IMG/VR virus record: IMGVR_UViG_3300037140_000043 | Span: 1-28,356 of that record | From: a virus | DNA: 28,356 bases | Strand: one strand, 5' to 3' | In this document: one piece after another, positions 7,573-15,366 of the stretch | Position numbering within the stretch: the first letter of the stretch is position 1 | Layout: every line of letters begins with the position of its first letter | Notes under the pieces: model-generated | Told to the model about the DNA's origin: nothing | Databases searched by the model: none | Seen by the model: the letters and a program-made list of their open reading frames with translations, nothing else | Translations under genes and position numbers: made by a program

Positions 7573-7910
7573 TGAGCAACATTTCGGCTCCTGATCAACG
7601 GCTGCCCGACGAGCCTGAGATCGAGGAGACAGAGGAGACAGGGGTTCCCGATTGGGACCCAACCGAATACATTCCGGTGATGCGGCATCATCTGCATGAC
7701 ACGCTACTGAGCATTCATAACGCCCTTGGCAAACAGTCGGCAGAAGATATCGCTGAAGCCTACCGTGACAGGCGCGAGGTATCACGAACGTCGAAGCTGT
7801 CTGAGCAACTGATGCGCGTTGCAAATAGACTCGAAGGGTACCTGGGGTTCCTAGACGAGGAGGACGAAGATGAGCGACAAGATCGAGACAGTATTTCCGA
7901 GGATGAGTAG
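7572..7910 (+). CDS. Acidic protein of unknown function
   Basis: A 112-residue, strongly acidic protein. The first 35 residues are Glu/Asp/Pro-rich and probably disordered. A helical middle follows (about residues 38-95), and a run of Glu/Asp ends the protein. No known family recognised. The start overlaps the stop before it (TGATG). The last 41 nt overlap the next gene in another frame, and the acidic codons of this tail (GAGGAGGAC) form the next gene's ribosome site. Confidence 0.62.
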   Translation: MSNISAPDQRLPDEPEIEETEETGVPDWDPTEYIPVMRHHLHDTLLSIHNALGKQSAEDIAEAYRDRREVSRTSKLSEQLMRVANRLEGYLGFLDEEDEDERQDRDSISEDE

Positions 7911-8139
7911 TTTCTCCCAGGAGCGTCCAGTGCGCGTCGAGCGCGCCGTTCCTCGTACGATCACTGAGCACACGAAACCCGGTCCTCCGGAGACGCGGAT
8001 AGCAGCTTCAATTGACGCAGGCCCGAGCAAGCGTGAACTAGAGGAGTGGTATCACGTCCTCAATGACCTGGTACACCAGGGCAACGAAGACGAGGAGGTC
8101 GCCGATCTCCGTGACTCGATCTATAGGTACTTGCGATGA
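7870..8139 (+). CDS. Small protein of unknown function
   Basis: An 89-residue protein starting at ATG 7870 behind GAGGAGGAC, inside the end of the preceding gene. The first half is Pro/Arg/Thr-rich and likely extended; the second half (ELEEWYHVLNDLVHQGNEDE onwards) is helical. No family recognised. The stop overlaps the start of the kinase-like gene (ATGA), so the two are probably co-translated. The ribosome site and both overlaps support it as a real gene. Confidence 0.58.
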   Translation: MSDKIETVFPRMSSFSQERPVRVERAVPRTITEHTKPGPPETRIAASIDAGPSKRELEEWYHVLNDLVHQGNEDEEVADLRDSIYRYLR

Positions 8140-8615
8140 TGGGACGCGTCAGGCCACGCCTGTTCATTTTGGCCGGGGTACCCGGCTGCGGAAAGAGCAC
8201 ATGGGCGCGGACCTTTTTCGAACCTCGGCTGATCGTCAGCACCGATGCCATTCGCGAGGTCAAGTGGCCCGGCGAGCCATACAAAGCAGAGCGCAACGAT
8301 GAGGTCTTTCGAGAGTTCCACACTCGGATCGATTTCCTCTTGCGCCATGACAATGATGCCGTGGCGGATGCGACCTCTTTGGCATCTGCGGCCCGTTACG
8401 AGCTTTTGCGCACTGCCCATCTGCGCGGAGTAGAGGCCCACCTGGTCTTCTTCGACAATCCCTCGCAGGCGTTGCATCGTAATGCACAGCGCGAGGGATA
8501 CGCTCTTGTGCCCGAGGATGCTCAGCAGGGAATGCTCAAGAAGTACCAGCAAGCGCGATGTGATATCCTAGACGAGAAGTACGCTTCCGTCACGATTATC
8601 GCTGGCACGCAATGA
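8136..8615 (+). CDS. P-loop kinase, polynucleotide kinase-like
   Basis: A 159-residue P-loop NTPase. Walker A is GVPGCGKST at residues 14-22 on the first strand (RLFILAG). A DAIR segment follows around residues 38-41, as in the kinase domain of T4 Pnk and zeta-toxin-like kinases. ADATSL near residue 76 fits the second acidic strand, and an Arg-rich lid helix follows. T4-type kinases phosphorylate 5'-OH ends of DNA or RNA and help repair host-cut tRNA. No phosphatase domain is attached. Other P-loop kinases of this size act on nucleotides or small molecules, so the substrate is tentative. Two ATGs (8136, 8139) are possible starts. Confidence 0.8.
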   Translation: MMGRVRPRLFILAGVPGCGKSTWARTFFEPRLIVSTDAIREVKWPGEPYKAERNDEVFREFHTRIDFLLRHDNDAVADATSLASAARYELLRTAHLRGVEAHLVFFDNPSQALHRNAQREGYALVPEDAQQGMLKKYQQARCDILDEKYASVTIIAGTQ

Positions 8616-8971
8616 CATCACAAAAGGGACAAGAGCTAACATTCTGGGACATCCTTCGGGGCGCTCCTGCTTACCTCATCAATTACGTTGTTGGGCTTCT
8701 CCTTGGCGGACTAACAGACCTGACGATCACGAGCACCTTCTTCGCTAGTGTAGCGTTGGCCCTCGCCACCAACGTATACTGGGCTGTCGCGTTCTTCTTC
8801 GTGATTCACATTGTTGTGCGTATCGTCAATGCGGTCAACAGCGCCATCGTGACGAACGGGCGTCTCGCCGGACAAGGCGCTTTGGCAGTTGCCACTGCTC
8901 TTCAGCCACAGGATCACAACAGGCTCGCGCTGGACCCAAAGGACCCTGGCCCGCCAGCGGAGACATCCTGA
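8612..8971 (+). CDS. Membrane protein of unknown function
   Basis: A 119-residue protein. Residues about 18-80 form two or three membrane-spanning helices (the second around FFASVALALATNVYWAVAFF) flanked by short polar ends, and the C-terminal 35 residues are soluble and Pro/Asp-rich. It overlaps the kinase gene by ATGA and the next gene by TGATG. The size and layout would permit a holin-like role, but no lysis genes surround it, so this is only one option. Confidence 0.6.
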   Translation: MTSQKGQELTFWDILRGAPAYLINYVVGLLLGGLTDLTITSTFFASVALALATNVYWAVAFFFVIHIVVRIVNAVNSAIVTNGRLAGQGALAVATALQPQDHNRLALDPKDPGPPAETS

Positions 8972-9243
8972 TGAATCTCTTGACGATCAAGCGCCAGCAC
9001 GATGACGGCAACCCCTATATACCGGGGCATCGGTACGAGGATACTTGGGAGCTTGAAATCGGCTGGAACCGGCTCAAACTCAACTACACCCAGTACTCGA
9101 AGAACCGTGGATTCTGCACCTGGTACCCGTTCTCGTTCTACTGGTGGCCACCGAGCAACCAGTGGTTCCGTTGGCGCATTCTGGGTATCAAAGTGCGCCT
9201 GCGTCAGGGTGGGCCTTTCAGTTACGCCACTCCGGGGGCATAA
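8971..9243 (+). CDS. Aromatic-rich small protein of unknown function
   Basis: A 90-residue protein notable for its tryptophans, tyrosines and phenylalanines (WYPFSFYWWPP and WFRWRI) among basic residues. The pattern suggests a small beta-rich fold; there is no clear membrane helix or signal peptide. No family recognised. It starts on the stop of the membrane protein gene and may share its job. Confidence 0.58.
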   Translation: MNLLTIKRQHDDGNPYIPGHRYEDTWELEIGWNRLKLNYTQYSKNRGFCTWYPFSFYWWPPSNQWFRWRILGIKVRLRQGGPFSYATPGA

Positions 9244-9265
9244 TGTGTGGAAGCAGGAGATCAAC

Positions 9266-9901
9266 GTGCAGGAGCCACAGCAACGATTCAAGGCTAACGC
9301 TCGCGTCCGACTACGCGAGGGGGTTGATCCTGGTTTCTACAACGGATTCAGTCGCGTCGGCAACGAGGGATGGGTCAGGAAGAGAAAACTAGACAAGTAC
9401 GGGTACCCTCAAGTCCTAGTAGAGTGGGACAAGGATCACTGGGCCTACAACGGCCAGCCGGATGGCTGGACCTGGGAGGGTCACTTCGAAATCGCAGAGG
9501 ATGCAAATATGAGCGAGACACCAGATAAAAACCAACGCGATGAGGCGCTTCAGACGCTAGCTGAGACGTTCGTCAAGGGCGTCGTCTCAATCATCGATGG
9601 TGGAGAGGGTCCGGCTAAGTCGGAGCCCGTGGTAGCAGAGGGGGCCGTCGAGGAGCATTGGACGGAAGCTGCGCGCGAGGCCGCTAACGCAGTCTTGAAC
9701 TCTCCAGCATACATCGTGATCGCCCTGGACGAGCGGCAGGGTGAGGGCGAGGATGGTCCAACTATCGTTGTACCGTACATCATGGTCAATGCCCGTGACG
9801 AAAAGCTTCGCATGATCGCACAGTCGCAGCTTGGTCATCTACTGGCATCGCTTCAGGATCGCGCTTTGGAAAGCGCACTCAAGCAGGATACCAATGGCTA
9901 A
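9266..9901 (+). CDS. Protein with N-terminal KOW/SH3-like domain
   Basis: Start chosen at GTG 9266 because AGGAG at 9255-9259 lies 6 nt before it; GTG 9245 is an in-frame alternative, and the frame open further upstream is a shadow. The 211-residue product begins with a small beta domain (about residues 5-75) with VRLREGVDPGFYNGF, then WVRKR and VEWDKDHW, the style of KOW/mib-herc2 folds that bind nucleic acid or protein. The rest (about 80-211) is acidic and helical with one hydrophobic strand region (IVIALDE). The two halves could be separate functions, since an ATG at 9509 begins the second. Role unknown. Confidence 0.65.
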   Translation: MQEPQQRFKANARVRLREGVDPGFYNGFSRVGNEGWVRKRKLDKYGYPQVLVEWDKDHWAYNGQPDGWTWEGHFEIAEDANMSETPDKNQRDEALQTLAETFVKGVVSIIDGGEGPAKSEPVVAEGAVEEHWTEAAREAANAVLNSPAYIVIALDERQGEGEDGPTIVVPYIMVNARDEKLRMIAQSQLGHLLASLQDRALESALKQDTNG

Positions 9902-9903
9902 GC

Positions 9904-10119
9904 ATGGCCGACGAGTTCCAACAGGCAGGCGATATCTGCTCGAACTGTGAAGAGCGGTGGGAGAAGGCTGGTAAGCCTCCCATTGCCCTTGTCTCGCTTC
10001 CTAGCTTCACGATGCGATATCACGCGGCGGTAGCCACCTGCCCGTACTGTGATGGGCCGGTGCATGACATCGCTGCTGCGACGGCTAGAAGGCGAGAGGT
10101 CGATGCTGCTGAGTCCTGA
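9904..10119 (+). CDS. Small zinc-ribbon protein
   Basis: A 71-residue protein with two CxxC knuckles, CSNC near residue 12 and CPYC near residue 46, which together make a Cys4 zinc ribbon. The C-terminal helix is Arg/Ala-rich. Such ribbons in phages often contact nucleic acid or RNA polymerase; nothing here specifies which. It overlaps the next gene by 17 nt, and that gene also starts with a zinc ribbon. Confidence 0.65.
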   Translation: MADEFQQAGDICSNCEERWEKAGKPPIALVSLPSFTMRYHAAVATCPYCDGPVHDIAAATARRREVDAAES

Positions 10120-10879
10120 AGAAGGCATTCCGGCCGTTAGCCCTGAACATGCGGAATCACTGAAGAACTCGGACTATGCTCCGTGTGCTAACTCTCAGTG
10201 TAATTTCCATATCGCGCCAGATACGCAACAGACCATCGCAAGCCACCAGGATCGTGGCTACTACACCTGCCCCAAATGCAAATGGTCGGCCGATCTACTC
10301 GCCGACGAGATGCCATGGCACGGCGCTGATTTCGAGTCCCCTGGCGAGTGGCTTGCAGGCGGCAAAACACGTATCGGACTCACGATGGATGAGCAGGGAG
10401 AAATCGGCGAGAAGCTCATTCAGGGCCTTGGCAGCCTACCTGGGTATGGACCGATCCTCTGGTGGCACCCTGGCTCAGCGAACTCTGGGTCCCCTCTTGA
10501 TGGGGCGACCGCCCAATGGGGGATTGAGGTCAAGACGCGAGGCTTTGACGCCACACACCATCGTTTCGATCCGGGACGACCTGTTGAGCGTGAAGCCAAG
10601 AACCGCGAAGCGGGCGAGATGGGACTCCAGGGCATCCTTGGCATTCTCGTCATGCTCAACTTCCGCACGAGCATGGCCACCATCTATGTCAAAGAGATGC
10701 CGCTTGAACCGTGGAAGAACTCGCAAGGACAGACTTACCAGGGCATTTCTTCTTTCCGCACCAACGCGGGTGAACGCCTTCTGGAGCAGGTCCCATTCAA
10801 GAACCCGTTCATGGACCCCCATCATCCCGCACCGGATGCGCCAGCCCCGCAGCCACCCGAGGATGAGATTCCATTCTGA
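10103..10879 (+). CDS. PD-(D/E)XK nuclease-like protein with zinc ribbon
   Basis: Start chosen at ATG 10103 behind GCGAGAGG; an upstream in-frame GTG at 10049 lies inside the neighbour. The 258-residue product has an N-terminal Cys4 ribbon (CANSQC ... CPKC). A core follows with GEIGEKLIQGL, then SPLDGA with D133 and IEVKT with E142 and K144. This D...ExK order on consecutive strands is the hallmark of PD-(D/E)XK nucleases, which need Mg2+. The family covers restriction enzymes, recombination nucleases and Holliday-junction resolvases. The C-terminus is Pro-rich and ends in an acidic tail (PEDEIPF), reminiscent of single-strand-binding tails. Catalytic assignment is probable, not certain. Confidence 0.65.
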   Translation: MLLSPEEGIPAVSPEHAESLKNSDYAPCANSQCNFHIAPDTQQTIASHQDRGYYTCPKCKWSADLLADEMPWHGADFESPGEWLAGGKTRIGLTMDEQGEIGEKLIQGLGSLPGYGPILWWHPGSANSGSPLDGATAQWGIEVKTRGFDATHHRFDPGRPVEREAKNREAGEMGLQGILGILVMLNFRTSMATIYVKEMPLEPWKNSQGQTYQGISSFRTNAGERLLEQVPFKNPFMDPHHPAPDAPAPQPPEDEIPF

Positions 10880-11283
10880 TGATCGGACGACTCCCTACCT
10901 GCACTTGCGGCTCCTGCCCGAAATGTAAGCGAGCCGCGTATATGCGTAAATGGTGGAGCAATCTAACGCCTGCGCAGCGCAAGGCTAAGACGCGTAAACG
11001 CAACCTTCAGCGTGTGCGTGCCTATGATCGAGAACGTGGATCGCGCAATGATTCGAATGCAAGCAGAACGTCTGAGCAAGTACGAGCGCGCAATGCGGTA
11101 GCGCGAGCATTGCGCAAGGGCGATCTGATACGCCAACCATGTGAGTTTATAAATGACGATTGCTCTGGGCGTATCGAAGCCCATCATGACGATTATGATC
11201 GCCCGCTCGATGTGCATTGGGTTTGCACGAGTCACCATCGGATGCTTGAAGGCATTGGTCCTTTGGTTACTTCGGCAGGGTAA
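10879..11283 (+). CDS. HNH-like endonuclease with N-terminal zinc knuckle
   Basis: A 134-residue basic protein. An N-terminal cysteine cluster (C8, C10, C13, C16) and an Arg/Lys-rich helix (RKAKTRKRNLQRVRAYDRER) precede a C-terminal HNH-like centre: C88 and C95, then EAHHDDYDRP with H102-H103, and CTSHHR with C116, H119 and H120. The AHHDDY form is frequent among phage HNH proteins. It lies directly before the first giant multidomain gene, sharing its stop base with that gene's ATG (TAATG). Codons are more A/T-rich than in the large genes on either side, fitting a mobile origin. Confidence 0.78.
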   Translation: MIGRLPTCTCGSCPKCKRAAYMRKWWSNLTPAQRKAKTRKRNLQRVRAYDRERGSRNDSNASRTSEQVRARNAVARALRKGDLIRQPCEFINDDCSGRIEAHHDDYDRPLDVHWVCTSHHRMLEGIGPLVTSAG

Positions 11284-14200
11284 TGAGTATGGGCTTTGAT
11301 CCCGATACCATCACCCAGGACAAACTGCACGAACTGCGTAGTGCGGCCGAACACGCCTGGGGAGACGAGACGCGTCATCCTGACTTCCAGGGACACCCTC
11401 AGGCTAGTGCCGGTCAGTGCTTCGTCACGTCGCAGTGGCTAGCCGACAAGCTCGGTGGCTTTGTGGGTACTAAGCACGGTCACTACTTTTGGGTGTCTCC
11501 GGACAAGCAGTACGTTATCGATCTCACTGGTGACGAGAACTCTTACGAGCCGACGACCGCAAAGACGAGTCTGTTGGATGAGGACGACGAGCCATATGAC
11601 TTCGAGCCCGAACAGAAGCGCCATCGCTCAGGGCCGATTATCTACACACGCGCAGACAGCCCTCTCTATCGTGACTTCCGCATCAAGACATATCCGGATC
11701 ATCCGCGTGCAGAAACGTTCGCACGTCGAGCCAATGCGGCACTGGAGCGAGGCATCCCTAAGCAGGCGGATAGCGGCGAGTGGGGAGACGCATACCCCGG
11801 CGAAGAGCCGCAGGCCAATCAAGACTTCGAAAATCGCTACTTCCACGATACGCGCAGCGATCTGGAGCTTTCGATGGAGAAACCAAACGAGAAGGAGTAC
11901 AAGTTCTTCTACGGCAATGGTCAGCTTCATGTCTCGCCGATGCATAGCCACGATGAACTACGCGATCACTCTGGGACTCCGGCGAACCATGAGGGTCCTA
12001 TGGCGGTGGGCTACGTCACTGTGCGAGGGCGTGATGCTCTCTGGAGCGTAGAAGGCAACATCGCACTGCGCGGGCTCGTCAAAGAGCTTCAGGACTACGG
12101 CAAGCGCGTGGGTTGGACTTGGGGCGGGCTCGTGGACGGTAGCGGTCAACCCATCCACGATGACTTTGGAGCCAAGAAGTCCTACTGGTACACCACCAAG
12201 GGCGGACTCAAGCTAAGCGAGGCACCGTTCCGTGGCAGCAAGGGACGTATCGTGGTCGAAGGCAAGATGGCGAAGATTCAGGGCAAGCTCAACCCGGCCG
12301 CACGAGCGGGGCTAGAGGAATGGGCTGACGACTTCGGTCTTCGTCTAGCCGAGTATCCCGGCGGCACGGACATGAACGACCGCATGAAGAACAAGGAGTG
12401 GACGGAGGAATACGACAAGGGCAACCCGGAAGCCGAGCCCCAGAAGGCATTCGATGGCGAGCCGCAGGGTGAGCTAACGTGTTCGACATGCGGTGTCGTG
12501 CTGCCGAACTTTCGCCAGTACGTGTTGCACAACAAGCAACATGATCCCCTAGATGCGGCTCCCGCTTACCTGGATGACGGTCACTTCCCAACGCTCAACG
12601 ACAAAGACGACGTTCTTCCTCTTCGTCTTCGCAACAGCGAACCTACGGCGCAACCGCTAGCTTCCTTCCGCGAAGCTTCGACTGTCGAAGACTTCGACCT
12701 CTACTCCAAGCTCTGGGGTTACAATCGCGACGAGGGCTATGTCTTCTACGGCGGCTACCTCGACGGTCAGATCGTCGGCTATGGCGTTGTGCGCCCCGGC
12801 GAGGATGAGGCGGAGGTCGTCATGGTGCATTCGGCAGTGCATAACCGAGGCGTAGGCACGGCCCTTTTGCAACGGATGCTGCTTCACTACCCGAATGCGT
12901 ACACGCATGCAGACTCGCCAGAGGGAGAACGGCTCGTGCGCCGCATGGGCATGGTCAATACGAGCGGGCATCGCTACGTGACCGCAGCGGGCGGCAAGGA
13001 ACCAAAGGACCTGCTCGAAGCGCCTCTTCCGTTCGTCTACGACATCGACAAAGACTACATCACGGTAGGTCATCCTGGTATGAAGACCTCGGACATCATG
13101 GGACAGTTCACGCCGGGTGGTATCGTGGAGGGCTACTACGAGCCCGGTGGCAAGATCGTCATCAACACGACGACCACGATGCCGTACTCGACCTATCACA
13201 TGATGCAGCTTTGGTACTGGAGCCATCCTCACATGGAGATCACGAGCCTCGAACTTGAAAATCAGCAGGGTAAGGCACAGAAGCTCGCCACGGCGGACGT
13301 TGGCTCCTACGTCAAGACACTCACTGCGGCCGATGGAGCAGCCTGGAACGCCTTCCAGGCGCTACGTAAGGCCGGGGGTCATGTCTACGTCGTGGGCGGT
13401 GCCATACGCGATGCTCTACTTCAGAAGGAGCCGCGTGACATTGACTTCATGGTGTCGGGCCTCCCGGCTGAGCAGGTTGAGAATGTGCTCGACAAGCTTC
13501 CGGGCAGCGTCAACTGGGAGGGCAAGCGCTTCGGCACATACAAGTACCGCACCAAAGGACAGGAAGTGGAGATCGCTCTGCCGCGCACGGACACCTACGA
13601 AGAGGGTGGACGACGAGGCCAGGGCAAAATCACCGTAGACCATAACCTACCAGTGGAGAAAGACCTTGCGCGTAGAGACTTCACAGCGAACTCGATGGCG
13701 GTTGACCTTGAGACGGGACGACTTGTCGATCCTTACGGGGGAGCGAAGGATATTGAGTCCCATACCCTCCGTACTACTCACCCCGATTCCTTTGACGAGG
13801 ACCCGACGCGTTTGGTACGCGCTCTCGTTGCTGCTTCACGGCACGGGTTGGTGCCGGATGAGCGCACCCGCAAGGAGATGGAGGAACACGCCTACCGACT
13901 CGACAACGAGTCGCCAGATGCGCTCAAGCAGCAACTAGACAAGCTCCTCGCAAGCCCCAATCCTGCCGGAGCACTACGCCTCGCGCAGGAAACTGGCGTG
14001 CTGCATCACATGTTCCCGGAGCTAGCGAACAACTTCGACTACGATCAGCGCAACCCGCATCACAACTACTCCCTTGGTGAGCACAGCCTGAACGTGCTCG
14101 ACAACGTATCGCATCTGACAGATGATCCCGAGGTCCGTCTCGCGGCTCTCCTCCACGATGTTGGCAAGCCAGCTTCATCATGGGTCGATCCTGCGACAGA

Positions 14201-14726
14201 GGTTACGCATTACTACCCCGGCATGATCGACGGCCAGCCGGTCGGTGCCGATCACGCGAAAGTGGGCGCAGACATCGCCGAGCAACGTCTCCGTGAAACG
14301 TACAACTACCCCGTCTCGAAGATTCGTAACGTCCACAATCTCATCAGCCATCACATGTATCCCGATTTCAGTTCTCCTAAGGGCGCAAGACGTTTTTTGA
14401 ATCGAGTGGGAGATTCGGCAGATGATTTGATGACCTTGCGTGAAGCGGACATTGCCGGAAAGGGTGCAGAGAACAAGCGCAATCAAGCAACGGTTGATCA
14501 GCAGCGCGAACTGGTTGAGCAAGCTCGCCAAGCCGGTGCTCCGACCACCCAATCGATGATCTCTGTGAACGGAAGCGATTTGCTTGTTCTGGGGCTCAAA
14601 GGACCTCAGATAGGCACCGTTTTGCGACAGTTGACAAATGACGTAGTAGAGAATCCCGCCTTGAATGAGCGCCCTGCGTTGCTACAGAGGGCTACAGAAT
14701 ACGCTCAAGCGCAGCCTAATACGTAG
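11283..14726 (+). CDS. Giant multidomain protein: YunG-like, C2H2 finger, GNAT, CCA-adding nucleotidyltransferase-HD
   Basis: A 1147-residue protein. In order: residues about 5-85 resemble YunG (GQCFVTS with C46, HGHYFW with H67, DLTGDE with D80, a possible C-H-D triad). At about 205-290 is a small domain starting FFYGNGQLHVSP. A C2H2 finger has C400, C403, H416 and H420. A GNAT acetyltransferase spans about 470-560 (cofactor loop NRGVGTALLQ near 521). At about 583-656 is a second module like the one at 205. From about 681 to the end is a class II CCA-adding/poly(A)-polymerase-type enzyme: VGGAIRD at 704-710, D719/D721, RRDFTANSMAVD, then an HD domain (H958-D959). CCA enzymes restore tRNA 3' ends and their HD domains hydrolyse phosphoesters. 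All key motifs are intact. Start ATG 11283, or 11289. Codon use shifts after about 14385. Confidence 0.88.
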   Translation: MSMGFDPDTITQDKLHELRSAAEHAWGDETRHPDFQGHPQASAGQCFVTSQWLADKLGGFVGTKHGHYFWVSPDKQYVIDLTGDENSYEPTTAKTSLLDEDDEPYDFEPEQKRHRSGPIIYTRADSPLYRDFRIKTYPDHPRAETFARRANAALERGIPKQADSGEWGDAYPGEEPQANQDFENRYFHDTRSDLELSMEKPNEKEYKFFYGNGQLHVSPMHSHDELRDHSGTPANHEGPMAVGYVTVRGRDALWSVEGNIALRGLVKELQDYGKRVGWTWGGLVDGSGQPIHDDFGAKKSYWYTTKGGLKLSEAPFRGSKGRIVVEGKMAKIQGKLNPAARAGLEEWADDFGLRLAEYPGGTDMNDRMKNKEWTEEYDKGNPEAEPQKAFDGEPQGELTCSTCGVVLPNFRQYVLHNKQHDPLDAAPAYLDDGHFPTLNDKDDVLPLRLRNSEPTAQPLASFREASTVEDFDLYSKLWGYNRDEGYVFYGGYLDGQIVGYGVVRPGEDEAEVVMVHSAVHNRGVGTALLQRMLLHYPNAYTHADSPEGERLVRRMGMVNTSGHRYVTAAGGKEPKDLLEAPLPFVYDIDKDYITVGHPGMKTSDIMGQFTPGGIVEGYYEPGGKIVINTTTTMPYSTYHMMQLWYWSHPHMEITSLELENQQGKAQKLATADVGSYVKTLTAADGAAWNAFQALRKAGGHVYVVGGAIRDALLQKEPRDIDFMVSGLPAEQVENVLDKLPGSVNWEGKRFGTYKYRTKGQEVEIALPRTDTYEEGGRRGQGKITVDHNLPVEKDLARRDFTANSMAVDLETGRLVDPYGGAKDIESHTLRTTHPDSFDEDPTRLVRALVAASRHGLVPDERTRKEMEEHAYRLDNESPDALKQQLDKLLASPNPAGALRLAQETGVLHHMFPELANNFDYDQRNPHHNYSLGEHSLNVLDNVSHLTDDPEVRLAALLHDVGKPASSWVDPATEVTHYYPGMIDGQPVGADHAKVGADIAEQRLRETYNYPVSKIRNVHNLISHHMYPDFSSPKGARRFLNRVGDSADDLMTLREADIAGKGAENKRNQATVDQQRELVEQARQAGAPTTQSMISVNGSDLLVLGLKGPQIGTVLRQLTNDVVENPALNERPALLQRATEYAQAQPNT

Positions 14727-14733
14727 AACAACT

Positions 14734-15183
14734 GTGATTTCAGCGTTTACGGACTACATTTGGGCGGCGGGCTTTCTTGACGGCGAGGGAAGTTTTTACA
14801 TGGACAAGCGATTGACCCGTGGGAAGTACTTGACGGTTCGTTCTCATGTTATGGCAAATCAAGCCGTGTATGCTGCGCCCATTGAAAAGCTACATGGTCT
14901 ATTCGGTGGCACGTATCGGGAACGAAAGGCGCGAACAAGTACGGGCAAGCGTGTCTATGAGTGGCAGGTGACCGCCAATGAGGATGTGGCGAATACTCTA
15001 ACGTTGGTGTTGCCGTTCCTTGTTGTCAAGAAACCGTTGGCAGAACTTCAGCTAGAGCTTACGCATCACCAAGGCAATCGTTTTGGGCGGGGTGGGAATC
15101 CGCACGCCGAGGAGCGCTTGCGTATTTACGACCGCTATGCTACACTCAGAGCAGAATACCATGCCCCTGGGTCTTCCGAGTAG
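14734..15183 (+). CDS. LAGLIDADG homing endonuclease
   Basis: A single LAGLIDADG motif (AAGFLDGEGSF, near the N-terminus) marks a homing endonuclease of the kind that works as a homodimer. The remaining 130 residues have the expected alternation of strands and helices, with basic loops. GTG 14734 gives 149 residues, a normal length; ATG 14665 in the same frame would overlap the giant gene by 62 nt. Neither has a convincing ribosome site. The gene lies between the two giant genes and is A/T-richer at third positions than either. The neighbouring 3' end of the first giant gene has similar unusual codons. Confidence 0.82.
   Translation: MISAFTDYIWAAGFLDGEGSFYMDKRLTRGKYLTVRSHVMANQAVYAAPIEKLHGLFGGTYRERKARTSTGKRVYEWQVTANEDVANTLTLVLPFLVVKKPLAELQLELTHHQGNRFGRGGNPHAEERLRIYDRYATLRAEYHAPGSSE
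15138..15146 (+). promoter_or_regulatory. Extended -10 promoter TGCTACACT inside end of LAGLIDADG gene
   Basis: An exact copy of the recurrent nine-base element. ATG 15161 follows after 14 nt, giving a leader of only about 7 nt, and ATG 15367 of the second giant gene lies further down. It probably drives the short gene and the giant gene behind it. Confidence 0.45.
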
Positions 15184-15358
15184 GATCAAGTACATCAATG
15201 TCAGCCGACGGCCTAAACGTTATTTCGTCAAGCGAGCCGATGGGGCGCTTGAAGAAATCTTCTGCATCCATCTTGTTCATCCCGACCGACGAATTGCCGA
15301 GGCGCTTTCTATGCGCTGGCATCAAGACACGAGATCAGACGTTCATGCTAGTTCATAA
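15161..15358 (+). CDS. Small basic protein of unknown function (frame uncertain)
   Basis: A 65-residue frame with a plausible basic sequence (SRRPKRYFVKRADGALEEIF) placed right after a recurrent promoter element. It overlaps the LAGLIDADG gene by 23 nt and ends 8 nt before the second giant gene. A competing frame, 15198-15404 (68 residues, with FIPTDELPRRFLCAGIK), looks about equally protein-like and has slightly higher GC at third positions by my count. A frameshift joining the first half of one to the second half of the other is possible. Neither has a strong ribosome site. I list the promoter-proximal frame, with low certainty. Confidence 0.35.
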   Translation: MPLGLPSRIKYINVSRRPKRYFVKRADGALEEIFCIHLVHPDRRIAEALSMRWHQDTRSDVHASS

Positions 15359-15366
15359 AGAGTGTA

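Noticed and set aside
7366-7971. 201-codon open frame on the minus strand
   Set aside because: Antisense to two overlapping + genes with leaderless promoter and coupled starts; composition looks like a shadow.
12657-13232. 191-codon open frame on the minus strand
   Set aside because: It lies wholly opposite the GNAT/CCA protein, whose motifs prove the + frame; the minus frame has no recognisable motif and is explained by high GC at third positions.
14631-14636. TTGACA as a -35 box for the LAGLIDADG gene
   Set aside because: No TAnnnT-like box lies 16-18 nt downstream; the sequence is within coding DNA.
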